Below are positions 7,673 through 14,974 of a stretch of 42,681 nucleotides of DNA, in pieces (position 1 is the stretch's first letter; every line of letters starts with the position of its first letter). This DNA is from JAAYAY01 sp964429355. Its GTDB lineage: Bacteria; Planctomycetota; Planctomycetia; Pirellulales; Thermoguttaceae. The notes beneath the pieces are model-generated. The model saw only the letters and a program-made list of their open reading frames with translations, ran no database searches and was not told the DNA's origin. The translations under genes were made by a program, and so were the position numbers. Location of the stretch: assembly GCA_964429355.1 (NCBI GenBank), contig CAYSCH010000029.1, forward strand, positions 1 through 42,681, read 5' to 3'.

Positions 7673-8968
7673 TCACGTACGGCAGTCTCCTTTCCGGTGG
7701 CATAAGTATGCTGATTGCAGACATGCTAGCCACCTATCTCGTGTCCTACTCCCTACCTCCTGCATCTTGCCTGCATTCCAGCTCTCTCGGTGTCCTAGCC
7801 GGTAAGCTGTTTGCCTGGCTTTCTGCAGAATCGTTCCCAGCGTCCGCCCGTCTACGAAGGCCGGTCCGTATGCCTCCAGCCACCCGCTCAACACCCTCTC
7901 TGCGGCCTTGTGAGGCCGACCTGCTTCTTGGGCTGCATCCAGCGAGTGTTCCAGGCTTTTCCAGCTGCTCCCGTCCGGCTCGTACTTGAGCTGGCTTTCC
8001 CCGCCACGGCTTATTTGGAAACCAAGAACGTTGCCCTTGGCCCCCTGCCGCTTGAGGTTGACTGGGCCGCCCTCGTCCTTGAGGGCCAGTCCGGTCCCCT
8101 GGAGTAGCTGGATTGTCTGTTGGCGTACTTCTTTGCCTTCATTCACGTCCTGGCATACCCATATAAGATTATCTGCATAGCGCCAGTACGGTATGTCTGG
8201 GCAGGCGGCTTGAAGCGGCCTGTCCAGGACATCGTTTAACAACGCATTGAGCACCAGCGGTGAGAGGGGGTCGCCTTGGTCGATCCCGGTCTGCCGGCTG
8301 GTACCGTCGTGCCCTCTGACCACAGATGCGATCATGTTTTCAACCGCGTCGTCCTTGACGTGTTGGTTCAGGGCACTGATGGCGCGTTCGACGGGCACGT
8401 TGTCGAACGCACATCTGATATCTTCCGTGACCAAGATCCAGCGGTCCTGCTGGATCATGGTGACCTCCATTTCGGCGAGGAGCTTCTCCCTGCTCCTGCC
8501 CGGCCTGAAGCCCATCGAGCAGTCCAAGAGCTTCGAGTCCACCGCCAGCTGTATGGCGGTGAGGACAGCCTTGGAGACTACTCTATCAACAATTCCCCGG
8601 ACCGATAGGGTCCGGGTGCCGCCGCTGGACTTCGGGATGTTGCACTGCCGCGGTACTTCCGGTCGGTAAGTTCCCTGGCGGAGCCAGGTGCTTACGTCTC
8701 GGAAGATGTCGGCACGCTCCCTGCAGCCCAACTGCTTAAAACGCACGCCGTCCGGGCCCGGCGCTTGGCCTGACTCGCTTGCCATGATGTCATAGGCCGC
8801 GATCAGGTTTTCGGCGTCGATGATGGCCGCTAGCGAGACAGTGGCGCCGTCCGCGAACCGAACAGGCAGTTCCATCCCGGACCGGCTTTGACGCCGTGAG
8901 CTGCTACGCTGCGAAAGCTCGTTCCCGCAGCGCCCAGCTCGGAAGAGGCCGCCCAGGTATTCGCTCAT
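7673..8968 (-). CDS. Group II-like reverse transcriptase with YADN active-site motif
   Basis: The 431-residue protein has the RT finger-palm order: IPKSSGGTRTL (110-121), GIVDRVVSKAVL (125-136), SMGFRPGRSREK (151-162, as in group II intron RTs), motif A TEDIRCAFD (181-189), motif B QTGIDQGDPLSPL (226-238), motif C YADN (264-267) and LGFQ (315-318). The second Asp of the usual YxDD is Asn, so metal binding and polymerisation may be weakened. The first Asp and the motif A Asp are kept. The C-terminal 100 residues are helical, like a thumb, but I see no HNH endonuclease and no clear maturase domain. It starts four bases before the end of the helicase-like gene (ATGA overlap) with AGGAGG 5 nt upstream, so translation is probably coupled. 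No intron RNA, msr/msd or DGR template repeat was recognised nearby. Confidence 0.85.
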   Translation of the reverse strand: MSEYLGGLFRAGRCGNELSQRSSSRRQSRSGMELPVRFADGATVSLAAIIDAENLIAAYDIMASESGQAPGPDGVRFKQLGCRERADIFRDVSTWLRQGTYRPEVPRQCNIPKSSGGTRTLSVRGIVDRVVSKAVLTAIQLAVDSKLLDCSMGFRPGRSREKLLAEMEVTMIQQDRWILVTEDIRCAFDNVPVERAISALNQHVKDDAVENMIASVVRGHDGTSRQTGIDQGDPLSPLVLNALLNDVLDRPLQAACPDIPYWRYADNLIWVCQDVNEGKEVRQQTIQLLQGTGLALKDEGGPVNLKRQGAKGNVLGFQISRGGESQLKYEPDGSSWKSLEHSLDAAQEAGRPHKAAERVLSGWLEAYGPAFVDGRTLGTILQKARQTAYRLGHRESWNAGKMQEVGSRTRDRWLACLQSAYLCHRKGDCRT

Positions 8969-10524
8969 GGCTGCCTCCTAACCTGCCGCGTCTGCAGGAA
9001 GCGGTCGATCCGTGCGGCCACCGGATCAACTCCCGGAGCCAGCCACTCGGCCTCGCGGTACGCTCGCTTCCGCTGCTGCGTCCACTTGGCCAGCGTGGGC
9101 TGGCCGCGATCGTCGAAATCGACGAGCAGGATCTCGGCGGATTCGCCTGTCGGGGCTGTCTGCCATGCAGCCGGCACCGGCGGAAGGCCCGTTCCGGAAC
9201 TGGCCCAGATGATGACCGTCAGCCCGCGTGTCGGCCGAAAGGCGTAGTGGTCTGCGGCCGCAGCCGTGAGAATCTCGTACCCCATACTCCAGGATCGGGC
9301 ACGCTCGAGGATACTTCGCTGCCGCTGCGACAGGCCGTCTGTGGACGCATCTGCGCCGCAGGTGATGGGCCAACCCGGCAGCCTGTCGGCAACGCCGATC
9401 GCGTGCTCCAGACCATCGACCAGCACGGTTATGTGGGAGATCTCACGGCCGCCTACAGCCTCGCTGACTGCAGGGAACTGCTGGGCAAGCTCTGTATGAT
9501 CGCCGGTGCAGAGCAACTTCGCCATCCGGGCAATCCTGCGATTGCGAATCCGGTTTACCCACAAGAGTTTCCGCTTAAGCTGGGCCGTGCTCCCGTTACC
9601 GGTGTCCGGAGTCGCGCGATGGCGAAACTTGACCCAGACCACCCGCGGTGTCACCGCGCGGTGTCCGTGGGCCGGCACTGTGAATTCGTGGGGGCCGAAG
9701 GTGGCCATCAGGCGATCCCGCTCGCTGGGCGCCAAGCGGCGGCTCGCCGGCAGGAAGCCGAACAGCCGGCAGCGGAAATCGGCCTGCAATAGACACATCT
9801 GCGCAAGCTCACCGAGGGCATGAGCAGCGTTGACGCAAATAAAGATGTCTCGCTTGCCGGACTCGACAGGGTTATGCCCCATGGCAGTGTAGGTGCCGAC
9901 GACGACCCGGCCGGGCTCCTGCGGGCAATGCCTCGCTGTGACTAGCGTACTGCTAACCTTAAGTAACTCCAGCCGCTCGTGGATTCGGCGGGCTTCCTGG
10001 TAGGTGGCCGTGGCGATCGCGATCGTGGCCTCGGGATAAGCAAGCGCGATCTGCGTAAGCAGCCAGTAGCGGTCCACGCCGGCATGGTATTTTACTATCC
10101 CGAGGTCGTGCTGCTGCACGAAATCCAAAACCTCCCGGTCGTGCCGGTACCCCGTTGGAAGTTTCTCACACTGCGGCGCCGGCAGCGGGACCGGTCGACC
10201 CGTGTAGTTGAGCAGCCTGCTCGTCCTGCCGGACGTCGCGGCCAATCGCTCAACAACCTCGGTGAGCCCGGCTGAAGTGCAGGGTCGGTGTTTTGCAGCG
10301 TTGGAGGTAGATTGAAAAGGTATGCAGTCCACGAACGGATTCAGCTGCTTGACAATCCGGCAACTTCCGTTGTCGCATACGGCTTTGTGGGTAATACAGC
10401 CGAGAGCCCGGATATCGTCCGGCGTCGCGTTCTCCAGCGACAGCCGCATGCCGCTTATATGCACGGTGATGTCGGCCGCGCCAGGCGTGCTTATTGGCTG
10501 GTTAATTGGGGGCGTGATCAGCAT
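8965..10524 (-). CDS. SF2-helicase-like protein with eroded ATPase motifs
   Basis: The 519-residue protein follows the SF2 helicase plan but with key residues replaced. The motif I position reads LGIVKYHAGVDRYWL (about 141-155), where GxGKT is expected. Motif Ia-like sequence follows (AIATATYQEARRIHERL). The motif II position reads DIFICVNAAHA (about 226-236) instead of DExH. The second RecA-like half keeps SHITVLVDGLEHAIGVADRLPGW and a motif V-like GLTVIIWASSGTGLPP. A helical C-terminus (TQQRKRAYREAEWL) follows. With no P-loop Lys and no Asp-Glu pair, ATP hydrolysis is unlikely, so a DNA- or RNA-binding scaffold is the better guess. I chose the ATG at 10524, 33 nt after the stop of the preceding gene; the frame is open to 10620. 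It ends in an ATGA overlap with the RT. The helicase assignment rests on motif spacing and is moderate. Confidence 0.65.
   Translation of the reverse strand: MLITPPINQPISTPGAADITVHISGMRLSLENATPDDIRALGCITHKAVCDNGSCRIVKQLNPFVDCIPFQSTSNAAKHRPCTSAGLTEVVERLAATSGRTSRLLNYTGRPVPLPAPQCEKLPTGYRHDREVLDFVQQHDLGIVKYHAGVDRYWLLTQIALAYPEATIAIATATYQEARRIHERLELLKVSSTLVTARHCPQEPGRVVVGTYTAMGHNPVESGKRDIFICVNAAHALGELAQMCLLQADFRCRLFGFLPASRRLAPSERDRLMATFGPHEFTVPAHGHRAVTPRVVWVKFRHRATPDTGNGSTAQLKRKLLWVNRIRNRRIARMAKLLCTGDHTELAQQFPAVSEAVGGREISHITVLVDGLEHAIGVADRLPGWPITCGADASTDGLSQRQRSILERARSWSMGYEILTAAAADHYAFRPTRGLTVIIWASSGTGLPPVPAAWQTAPTGESAEILLVDFDDRGQPTLAKWTQQRKRAYREAEWLAPGVDPVAARIDRFLQTRQVRRQP
8974..8979 (-). promoter_or_regulatory. 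Strong Shine-Dalgarno for the reverse transcriptase
   Basis: AGGAGG on the minus strand lies 5 nt before the ATG at 8968 and inside the last codons of the helicase-like gene. It fixes the RT start and is clearly stronger than the sites in front of the other genes of the run, most of which have little or no Shine-Dalgarno. Confidence 0.8.
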
Positions 10525-10556
10525 GGCACTGCTCAAGTTTTGGGAACCTGCGTATC

Positions 10557-11885
10557 TTAATCCCTGCCGACCCGGCCCCGGAGAATCTTTCCTCCGGGGC
10601 GAGTCGGCCGCCGCCAACATACAGTCGGCGGGAACTGCTGCGCGCGGAGCGCTGCGCTACTGCTGCGAACACAACAATAGCCGTCGAAGTAGATGCTCCC
10701 GATCCTCCTGGAGCCGCTTACGACCGCATACCCGTTCCCGGTACTATCCCCGGGCTCAGGTCTGCCGGATCGCATTGGCCGGCTCCAGCTCCGTTTCCAT
10801 ACCTGGGTCCTTGCCTCCCTGCAGGGTAACCCTCGAGAACCCTTCCTCAACTTCGCACGTCCCTCCGCGCTCTCGAAGGTAGGCATCGCACACCCCAAAC
10901 CTCCCCGCCTTAGCCTCTGTGGCCGTTCGTGGCGTTTGTGGTGGCAGTGGTGCCTTCCCAGAGCCCTCTCCAGGTTCTGCCTTCTCTTCTTGCCCCTTTT
11001 CGATCTGGGGCCACCATCTTGACCGTGCCGCCGCTGGAACCCGAAGAGTTCACTTCGGGGCCCTGCTCTGCGTGGGCGGATGGAACCGGCTGTTCCTCCC
11101 TGTTCAGCGCCGGTCTCGGCAGGCATCTGCCTGGTTAAGCTGTTGAGGGCCTGTTGACCTTCGATCTCGTCCTGGCTCTTGCTTGCGGTGCCGTCCGCAT
11201 TTCGGTGCCAGAACGGTGTTGCCGGCTCTGCGGCGTGATGCGGCAGGGCCAGGCAGTGGTGCATCTGCAAGGACATCCTCTGTGGGCTGACTGGGCGGCT
11301 CTGGTCGCCTCCCTCAGCCTGGCCCTGGACCTCTTTACCAGGCCGGCTGGTCTCATTCAGCCCCATCCGCCCATCCTCCTTGACGTGCTGACGTTGGTCC
11401 TCCAGGGCGTCTGCGATGCACCCATAGTCGGGAGCCCTGGGGGTGTCCGTGACCGCGGTGGTCCAGCAGTCCTGTCCCTCCATGGTCACATCCCTCTCGG
11501 CCAACATTTTCTCGATCTCCTCCTGTGGCCTGAAGCCGTGGGAAGTGTGTAGAAGATGTTGGTCCAGTTGCGGCATCAACATCGTTGCCAGCTCGCCGGC
11601 AACGACCCGGTCCATGGGCACCTGCAACCGCAGCGTCCGGCTCCCGCCGGAGGACTGCGCGATCTTCTCCAGGGTGGCAGCCTGACGGCGATGGGAGGTC
11701 TGCTGACACCGGCCTCTGATGGCCGGATGCGGGATCTGCGGCAGCTGTAGGTGCGGTACTCGCGGAATATCGATTCCGCAGCCTTGCCGGTCATCGTGCA
11801 CGGCACGGAAGACCACGGTCCCTTTGCGCTCCAGGCCGACCTGAACCGCCAATCGCTCGGGCTTTCTTGCTGTGGAGCTGCGCAT
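10557..11885 (-). CDS. Degenerate reverse-transcriptase paralogue
   Basis: The best frame is 442 residues, close to the 431 of the RT at 7673-8968, and aligns with it over most of its length. Matches include SSGGSRTL / SSGGTRTL, MDRVVA / VDRVVS, SHGFRP / SMGFRP, QRQHVKED / LNQHVKDD and ELFGFQ / NVLGFQ. The catalytic motifs are gone: the QGDPLSP position reads QSRPVSP and the YADN position reads RNADG. Motif A keeps an Asp (AVTDTPRAPD). The product is unusually rich in Gln, His and Arg, and some segments look more protein-like in another frame, notably 10790-10910. So it may contain compensating frameshifts. It has stayed open despite strong divergence, which argues against simple decay. It may be a catalytically dead partner of the active-type RT, or a pseudogene. 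The ATG at 11885 is the first one after the Topo VI A-like stop. Confidence 0.5.
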   Translation of the reverse strand: MRSSTARKPERLAVQVGLERKGTVVFRAVHDDRQGCGIDIPRVPHLQLPQIPHPAIRGRCQQTSHRRQAATLEKIAQSSGGSRTLRLQVPMDRVVAGELATMLMPQLDQHLLHTSHGFRPQEEIEKMLAERDVTMEGQDCWTTAVTDTPRAPDYGCIADALEDQRQHVKEDGRMGLNETSRPGKEVQGQAEGGDQSRPVSPQRMSLQMHHCLALPHHAAEPATPFWHRNADGTASKSQDEIEGQQALNSLTRQMPAETGAEQGGTAGSIRPRRAGPRSELFGFQRRHGQDGGPRSKRGKKRRQNLERALGRHHCHHKRHERPQRLRRGGLGCAMPTFESAEGRAKLRKGSRGLPCREARTQVWKRSWSRPMRSGRPEPGDSTGNGYAVVSGSRRIGSIYFDGYCCVRSSSAALRAQQFPPTVCWRRPTRPGGKILRGRVGRD

Positions 11886-11892
11886 TTCTGTA

Positions 11893-11914
11893 TCACTCCG
11901 GTACACGGCAGTGA
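11893..11914. other. Small hairpin ahead of the RT paralogue
   Basis: On the minus strand TCACT-G-CCG pairs with CGG-AGTGA around a TGTAC loop. This gives eight pairs with one bulged G, ending 8 nt before the ATG at 11885. It could control initiation of the paralogue. There is no T run after it, so it is not a terminator. Confidence 0.35.
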
Positions 11915-11926
11915 GAAGGGAATCGA

Positions 11927-11986
11927 ATTTGTAAAAAACAGGTTCCTTGTGAATGCTCAAGTTAGCATGCTGAATCGTCCGAGCTG
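11927..11986. repeat. Imperfect repeat copy A, at the 3' end of the Topo VI A-like gene
   Basis: This stretch matches 14769-14825 in the same orientation. Shared blocks are ATTTGTAAAAA(A)CA, then TTAGC[A/T]TGC[T/C]GAAT, then GTCC/GTCG...GCTG, separated by about 20 poorly conserved bases with one indel. It spans the last codons and stop of the Topo VI A-like gene and the start of the following spacer. Confidence 0.45.
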
Positions 11987-13212
11987 TTACGGGCAACAAT
12001 TTCCGCAAGGGCGGCATCCCACGAACGTTCAGGGGCGTCTTCCAGAACTTGGCGAATCTGCGTCTCCAAATCCGCGGGGACGGTGGCATTTTCGGCCGTT
12101 GCTGCAGCACACGCAAAAATCTCTTCCACCCGTGAGTTGAATTCCTTGATCTGCAACGCTCGCCGATACGCTTCCTCAAGAATGTCGCTGTCGGGTACGA
12201 CTTTCTGGATCCCGTGCTCCTGCAACTTGCCTTCAATCCACGTAATAAGATCAGCGCTGGTGAACGCATTCAGCTCAACCCGCTTATTCTCGCGGAGGAA
12301 CTGCTGTTCTTCCGGAGTGGCGATCGTGTCGCTGTCGAATCCGCCTTTGAAGTGCACGTATTCGGACTCCAGATCCCGTGCCTGCACGTCCTCTAGACGC
12401 AGGCCGAGATCGATAACATTCACATCGTTTTCAAATTGGTACCGTTGTTGATCCTCCCTCCTGTTTTGTGAAACTGTCGTCAGCCGCTGCGCGATTAGGA
12501 AGCCCTCCTTGTCGAAATCGTGGAGGACGAGCAAGGGCAAACCGTCGGCACACAGCTGGTCGACAAGATGGCGGGCGGCCACAACGCTCTGACCCTTCGT
12601 CGACATGATTGCGAGATCATAACGTTCAGCTAGCTTGACTTCCTTGAAAAGCGGATTGAAGCCCTCCTTTTCGATGAAGAGTATCGCGGCGTAACGATTC
12701 TTCGGCCCGCACGTCGGATAGGCCTTTTCAAACAGCTGGTCAATCTCCAGAGCGGGAGGTTCGTGCTGCTGAATCTCCGCCAGATAATCGCTTACAGCCA
12801 GAGTTCCGAGCGGGATTTCCCTCTTCGTGTGCGGCTCAGCAATATGGCCGCGGGGATCGTAAACGACCCACCAGGCTTCTGTTTCAGGATGGCGGTTCAT
12901 GTACGACGGCAGAAGGGTTTGGGTGAAGTATACCGAGTTGAGATGACGGCCTGAAAAGGTCTCGATTTCGCTGCGAGCGGCGTAATAGATTTGGCGGGCA
13001 TGTGCGGGGAGCCGGCCGTGATCGCTCGCGCTCTCGTACGCCTTGGGAATGATCTTTTCAGCAACCTCGGTAATGCTAAGCGGCCGGTCATCCTCCATGT
13101 ATTCGTCTCGGTACAATCGAGCACTTGCGTGTCGCTCTTCTCGCTTGCGTTGAGCCGTCCACTTCTTCGTAACCTTTTCGGTCGCAGCTCTGATGTCGTC
13201 GACAATACCCAT
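11962..13212 (-). CDS. Topoisomerase VI subunit A / Spo11-like protein
   Basis: The 416-residue protein has the two halves expected of Top6A/Spo11. A winged-helix (5Y-CAP) region carries ARQIYYAARSE, with the tandem tyrosines at about 76-77 that would form the 5'-phosphotyrosyl link. A Toprim domain has AILFIEKEGFNPLF (acidic residues at about 181 and 183) and LVLHDFDKEGF (the DxD pair at about 232/234) for Mg2+. The C-terminal quarter (FACAAATAENATVPADLETQI onward) has no counterpart I recognise. I chose the ATG at 13212, 32 nt after the Topo VI B-like stop. A longer frame to 13341 overlaps that gene and its extra residues are not family-like. Together the two subunits would make an ATP-dependent type IIB topoisomerase that breaks both strands and leaves 3'-OH ends. 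Such enzymes are archaeal or plant enzymes, with patchy occurrence in bacteria. Confidence 0.85.
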   Translation of the reverse strand: MGIVDDIRAATEKVTKKWTAQRKREERHASARLYRDEYMEDDRPLSITEVAEKIIPKAYESASDHGRLPAHARQIYYAARSEIETFSGRHLNSVYFTQTLLPSYMNRHPETEAWWVVYDPRGHIAEPHTKREIPLGTLAVSDYLAEIQQHEPPALEIDQLFEKAYPTCGPKNRYAAILFIEKEGFNPLFKEVKLAERYDLAIMSTKGQSVVAARHLVDQLCADGLPLLVLHDFDKEGFLIAQRLTTVSQNRREDQQRYQFENDVNVIDLGLRLEDVQARDLESEYVHFKGGFDSDTIATPEEQQFLRENKRVELNAFTSADLITWIEGKLQEHGIQKVVPDSDILEEAYRRALQIKEFNSRVEEIFACAAATAENATVPADLETQIRQVLEDAPERSWDAALAEIVARNSSDDSAC

Positions 13213-13243
13213 TAGCTGAATGCCCAGTTCTGTTATTGAAACG

Positions 13244-14626
13244 TTAGTGTAACACGATGGCGCTTTTACCGCGGTCGGTGTATTCGACCCTGGCAGCCGC
13301 GAGGTGAAGCACAAACGCAACCGGTTCGTTCTCCCCCGCACGGAATCCCGTGAGACACTCCCCTAACCCCGCGCCGGCCGTCCCGAACGTCCGGAACGGG
13401 TTGTAGATTCCCGGTGACCAATTTGCGCCAGCGTATATCAGTCGCCGATCAGGTGCGTCGCTCCCGAGCCATAGGAAAGCGGTTTCAACGACGTAGGGGA
13501 TGTCGTTCTCGAAGTCGGTTTTTATCTCGTACTTGAACTCGCCTTGCTCACTGCCCAGATCCGCTAGACGCGTTTCGATGTGGCTTTTCCCAATGACGCC
13601 TAAGCGGGCAGGTCGAATCGTCCTAGTATGTTTCTTCATCGCAGCCAGAAGGCTGGCGATCACCTCCGTCCGCAAACCGTTCTCGGTCGCCAAGTCTGAT
13701 AGATGCGTTCGTATCAACCGTGTTTCTCTTAGGACCGTCTGGCGTTTTCGCGACCCCGTCAGCCCGTTAAACTCGGCCAAGAACTCGGCGACTGTCCTGT
13801 CCGCCCCATGATCACGGTCGTGCGCGATGTAAGCAGCAATCAGGCGTTCCAGGTGGCGCGGCTCGTACCAATGGGCGCTGGTGGGGAGGTTTGGCTTCCA
13901 CTTCTTCCAGCTCGGATTCGTCGCTTCAGCATCCAGCACCGTCTGGCCAAACCAAGTCACCGTAAGCGTAAGGTGTGGATTAAAAATGCTGTAGCCGCGG
14001 GCGAGCTCAAGGAACTTCTCTTTGCACGGGCTATTGCCGTCAGCTAACAAGGGGTGGCAGGCTGCAGAGAATGGCCAGAGTATGTTGCCGTGATCATCCA
14101 GCTGCTTGGCCCACTGGATGCGAATCTCCGTTCCCTGTTGCTCAATGACGGTCACGGGAGTGCACGTGACTCGCGGCTCTTGGTCGATCGGATCGGCGCG
14201 ACATACAATTTCGTGTCGGACACCATGGGATGTGATCCAAATCTGCCCGTCAATCGGATCGATGACATAAGGCATGGCCAGCAGGGTCTTCAGGGCGTTG
14301 CCTTGTGCACCGCGGTCAGGCGCCACGTACATCTCCCGGTTGGAAACTTTTTTCGTAAAGTCCAGCGAGCCTTGGATGGTGTCGTTTGCGATGCCCGGCC
14401 CATTGTCGCTAACCGTGATTCCGACGGCGTCCGCCGTAACCGTAATCTTTGGCGGGATATCTGCTTCTTCGCACGCATCGAGGGAGTTATCAATCAACTC
14501 CTTCAAAATAATGTACGGCCACTCTTCCTTCGGAGCGCCGGTCTGAGCAGTCAGCTCCTTCTCGCTGAAGAAATCCATCTCGCGGCTGGTGTGGAAGGTG
14601 GTACGACGAAATGGTTTTGTGGACAT
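13244..14626 (-). CDS. Topoisomerase VI subunit B-like GHKL ATPase
   Basis: The 460-residue protein contains the full Bergerat fold. The N-box is KELIDNSLDACEEA (Glu at about 43, Asn at 47). The G1 box is VSDNGPGI (74-79). The G2 region is DRGAQGNALKTLL (104-116). A transducer-like half follows, with RLGVIGKSH (candidate switch Lys), PYVVETAFLW, IYAGANWSPGIYNPFR and the terminal VEYTDRGKSAIVL. The helix-two-turn-helix region between them is represented by TVAEFLAEFNGLTGSRKRQTVLR. ATP binding in such proteins closes the dimer gate and drives cleavage by subunit A. The downstream gene encodes that subunit, 32 nt away. It is shorter than archaeal Top6B (about 520-620) and resembles stand-alone bacterial relatives. 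I prefer the ATG at 14626; a GTG at 14644 is in frame. No clear Shine-Dalgarno is visible. Confidence 0.88.
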   Translation of the reverse strand: MSTKPFRRTTFHTSREMDFFSEKELTAQTGAPKEEWPYIILKELIDNSLDACEEADIPPKITVTADAVGITVSDNGPGIANDTIQGSLDFTKKVSNREMYVAPDRGAQGNALKTLLAMPYVIDPIDGQIWITSHGVRHEIVCRADPIDQEPRVTCTPVTVIEQQGTEIRIQWAKQLDDHGNILWPFSAACHPLLADGNSPCKEKFLELARGYSIFNPHLTLTVTWFGQTVLDAEATNPSWKKWKPNLPTSAHWYEPRHLERLIAAYIAHDRDHGADRTVAEFLAEFNGLTGSRKRQTVLRETRLIRTHLSDLATENGLRTEVIASLLAAMKKHTRTIRPARLGVIGKSHIETRLADLGSEQGEFKYEIKTDFENDIPYVVETAFLWLGSDAPDRRLIYAGANWSPGIYNPFRTFGTAGAGLGECLTGFRAGENEPVAFVLHLAAARVEYTDRGKSAIVLH

Positions 14627-14644
14627 TTTTTGTTTTCCGCACAC

Positions 14645-14672
14645 GTATTAAATAGATACGAGCGTGAGACAA
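14645..14672 (-). promoter_or_regulatory. Candidate promoter of the Topo VI-RT run, with overlapping dyad
   Basis: On the minus strand TTGTCT (14667-14672) and TAATAC (14645-14650) are spaced by 16 bp and lie 19 nt from the ATG at 14626, implying a very short leader. A dyad CGTAT-N7-ATACG overlaps the -10 and could be an operator for the XRE-type regulator encoded upstream. This is a consensus match only. Confidence 0.4.
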
Positions 14673-14768
14673 CTCAGTAAGAAGACCAGTCCCTCCAGGC
14701 GATTGTGAGCGTTTGGACTCGGCAAAGTTGTCAATCAGGGAGTTGGAGCCGTGAATTATGGGCGGGTG

Positions 14769-14825
14769 ATTTGTAAAAACATTAGAAGTTGAAAAACGCA
14801 GTTTAGCTTGCCGAATGTCGGGCTG
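14769..14825. repeat. Imperfect repeat copy B, upstream of the Topo VI B-like gene
   Basis: This is the partner of 11927-11986, in the same orientation. In both copies a minus-strand stop codon sits at the same point (TAAAC here, TAAC in copy A) and is followed by the TTTTTACAAAT block. The two copies bracket the Topo VI B-A pair. Confidence 0.4.
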
Positions 14826-14970
14826 CAGAGGTGTACGATTCGAACAGCATGATCGGCCTCGCGCCCTCGGGCAGCCGCAAGCCCGTCACCACGTCGGCCG
14901 CCATGCCGGCAAGGTGCGAGAATCCAGCGGGCGGCAATAGTCGCGGGAGGCCCACAGCCTCACGGCGCAC
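14803..14970 (-). CDS. Possible 55-residue ORF between regulator and Topo VI B-like gene
   Basis: A GTG at 14970 opens five nt after the regulator stop (TGA at 14975-14977) and runs to TAA at 14803. The product includes GLPRLLPPAGFSHLAGMAA, VVTGLRLPEGARPIML and FESYTSAARHSAS. It has G/C-ending codons and looks more protein-like than the tail of the upstream regulator. The same frame is open upstream apart from a TAG immediately before the GTG, so it could instead be the remains of a longer gene. I do not recognise the family. Confidence 0.3.
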   Translation of the reverse strand: MRREAVGLPRLLPPAGFSHLAGMAADVVTGLRLPEGARPIMLFESYTSAARHSAS

Positions 14971-14974
14971 CTAT

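Noticed and set aside
7655..7695. CTCACGTACGGC on the plus strand resembles the 3' strand of group II intron domain V
   Set aside because: It is antisense to the RT, the matching 5' half of domain V is absent, and the bases are explained by the last RT codons.
7673..8968. Possible diversity-generating retroelement
   Set aside because: No template/variable repeat pair, no Avd-like gene, and the RT motif B is QGDPLSP rather than the DGR type.
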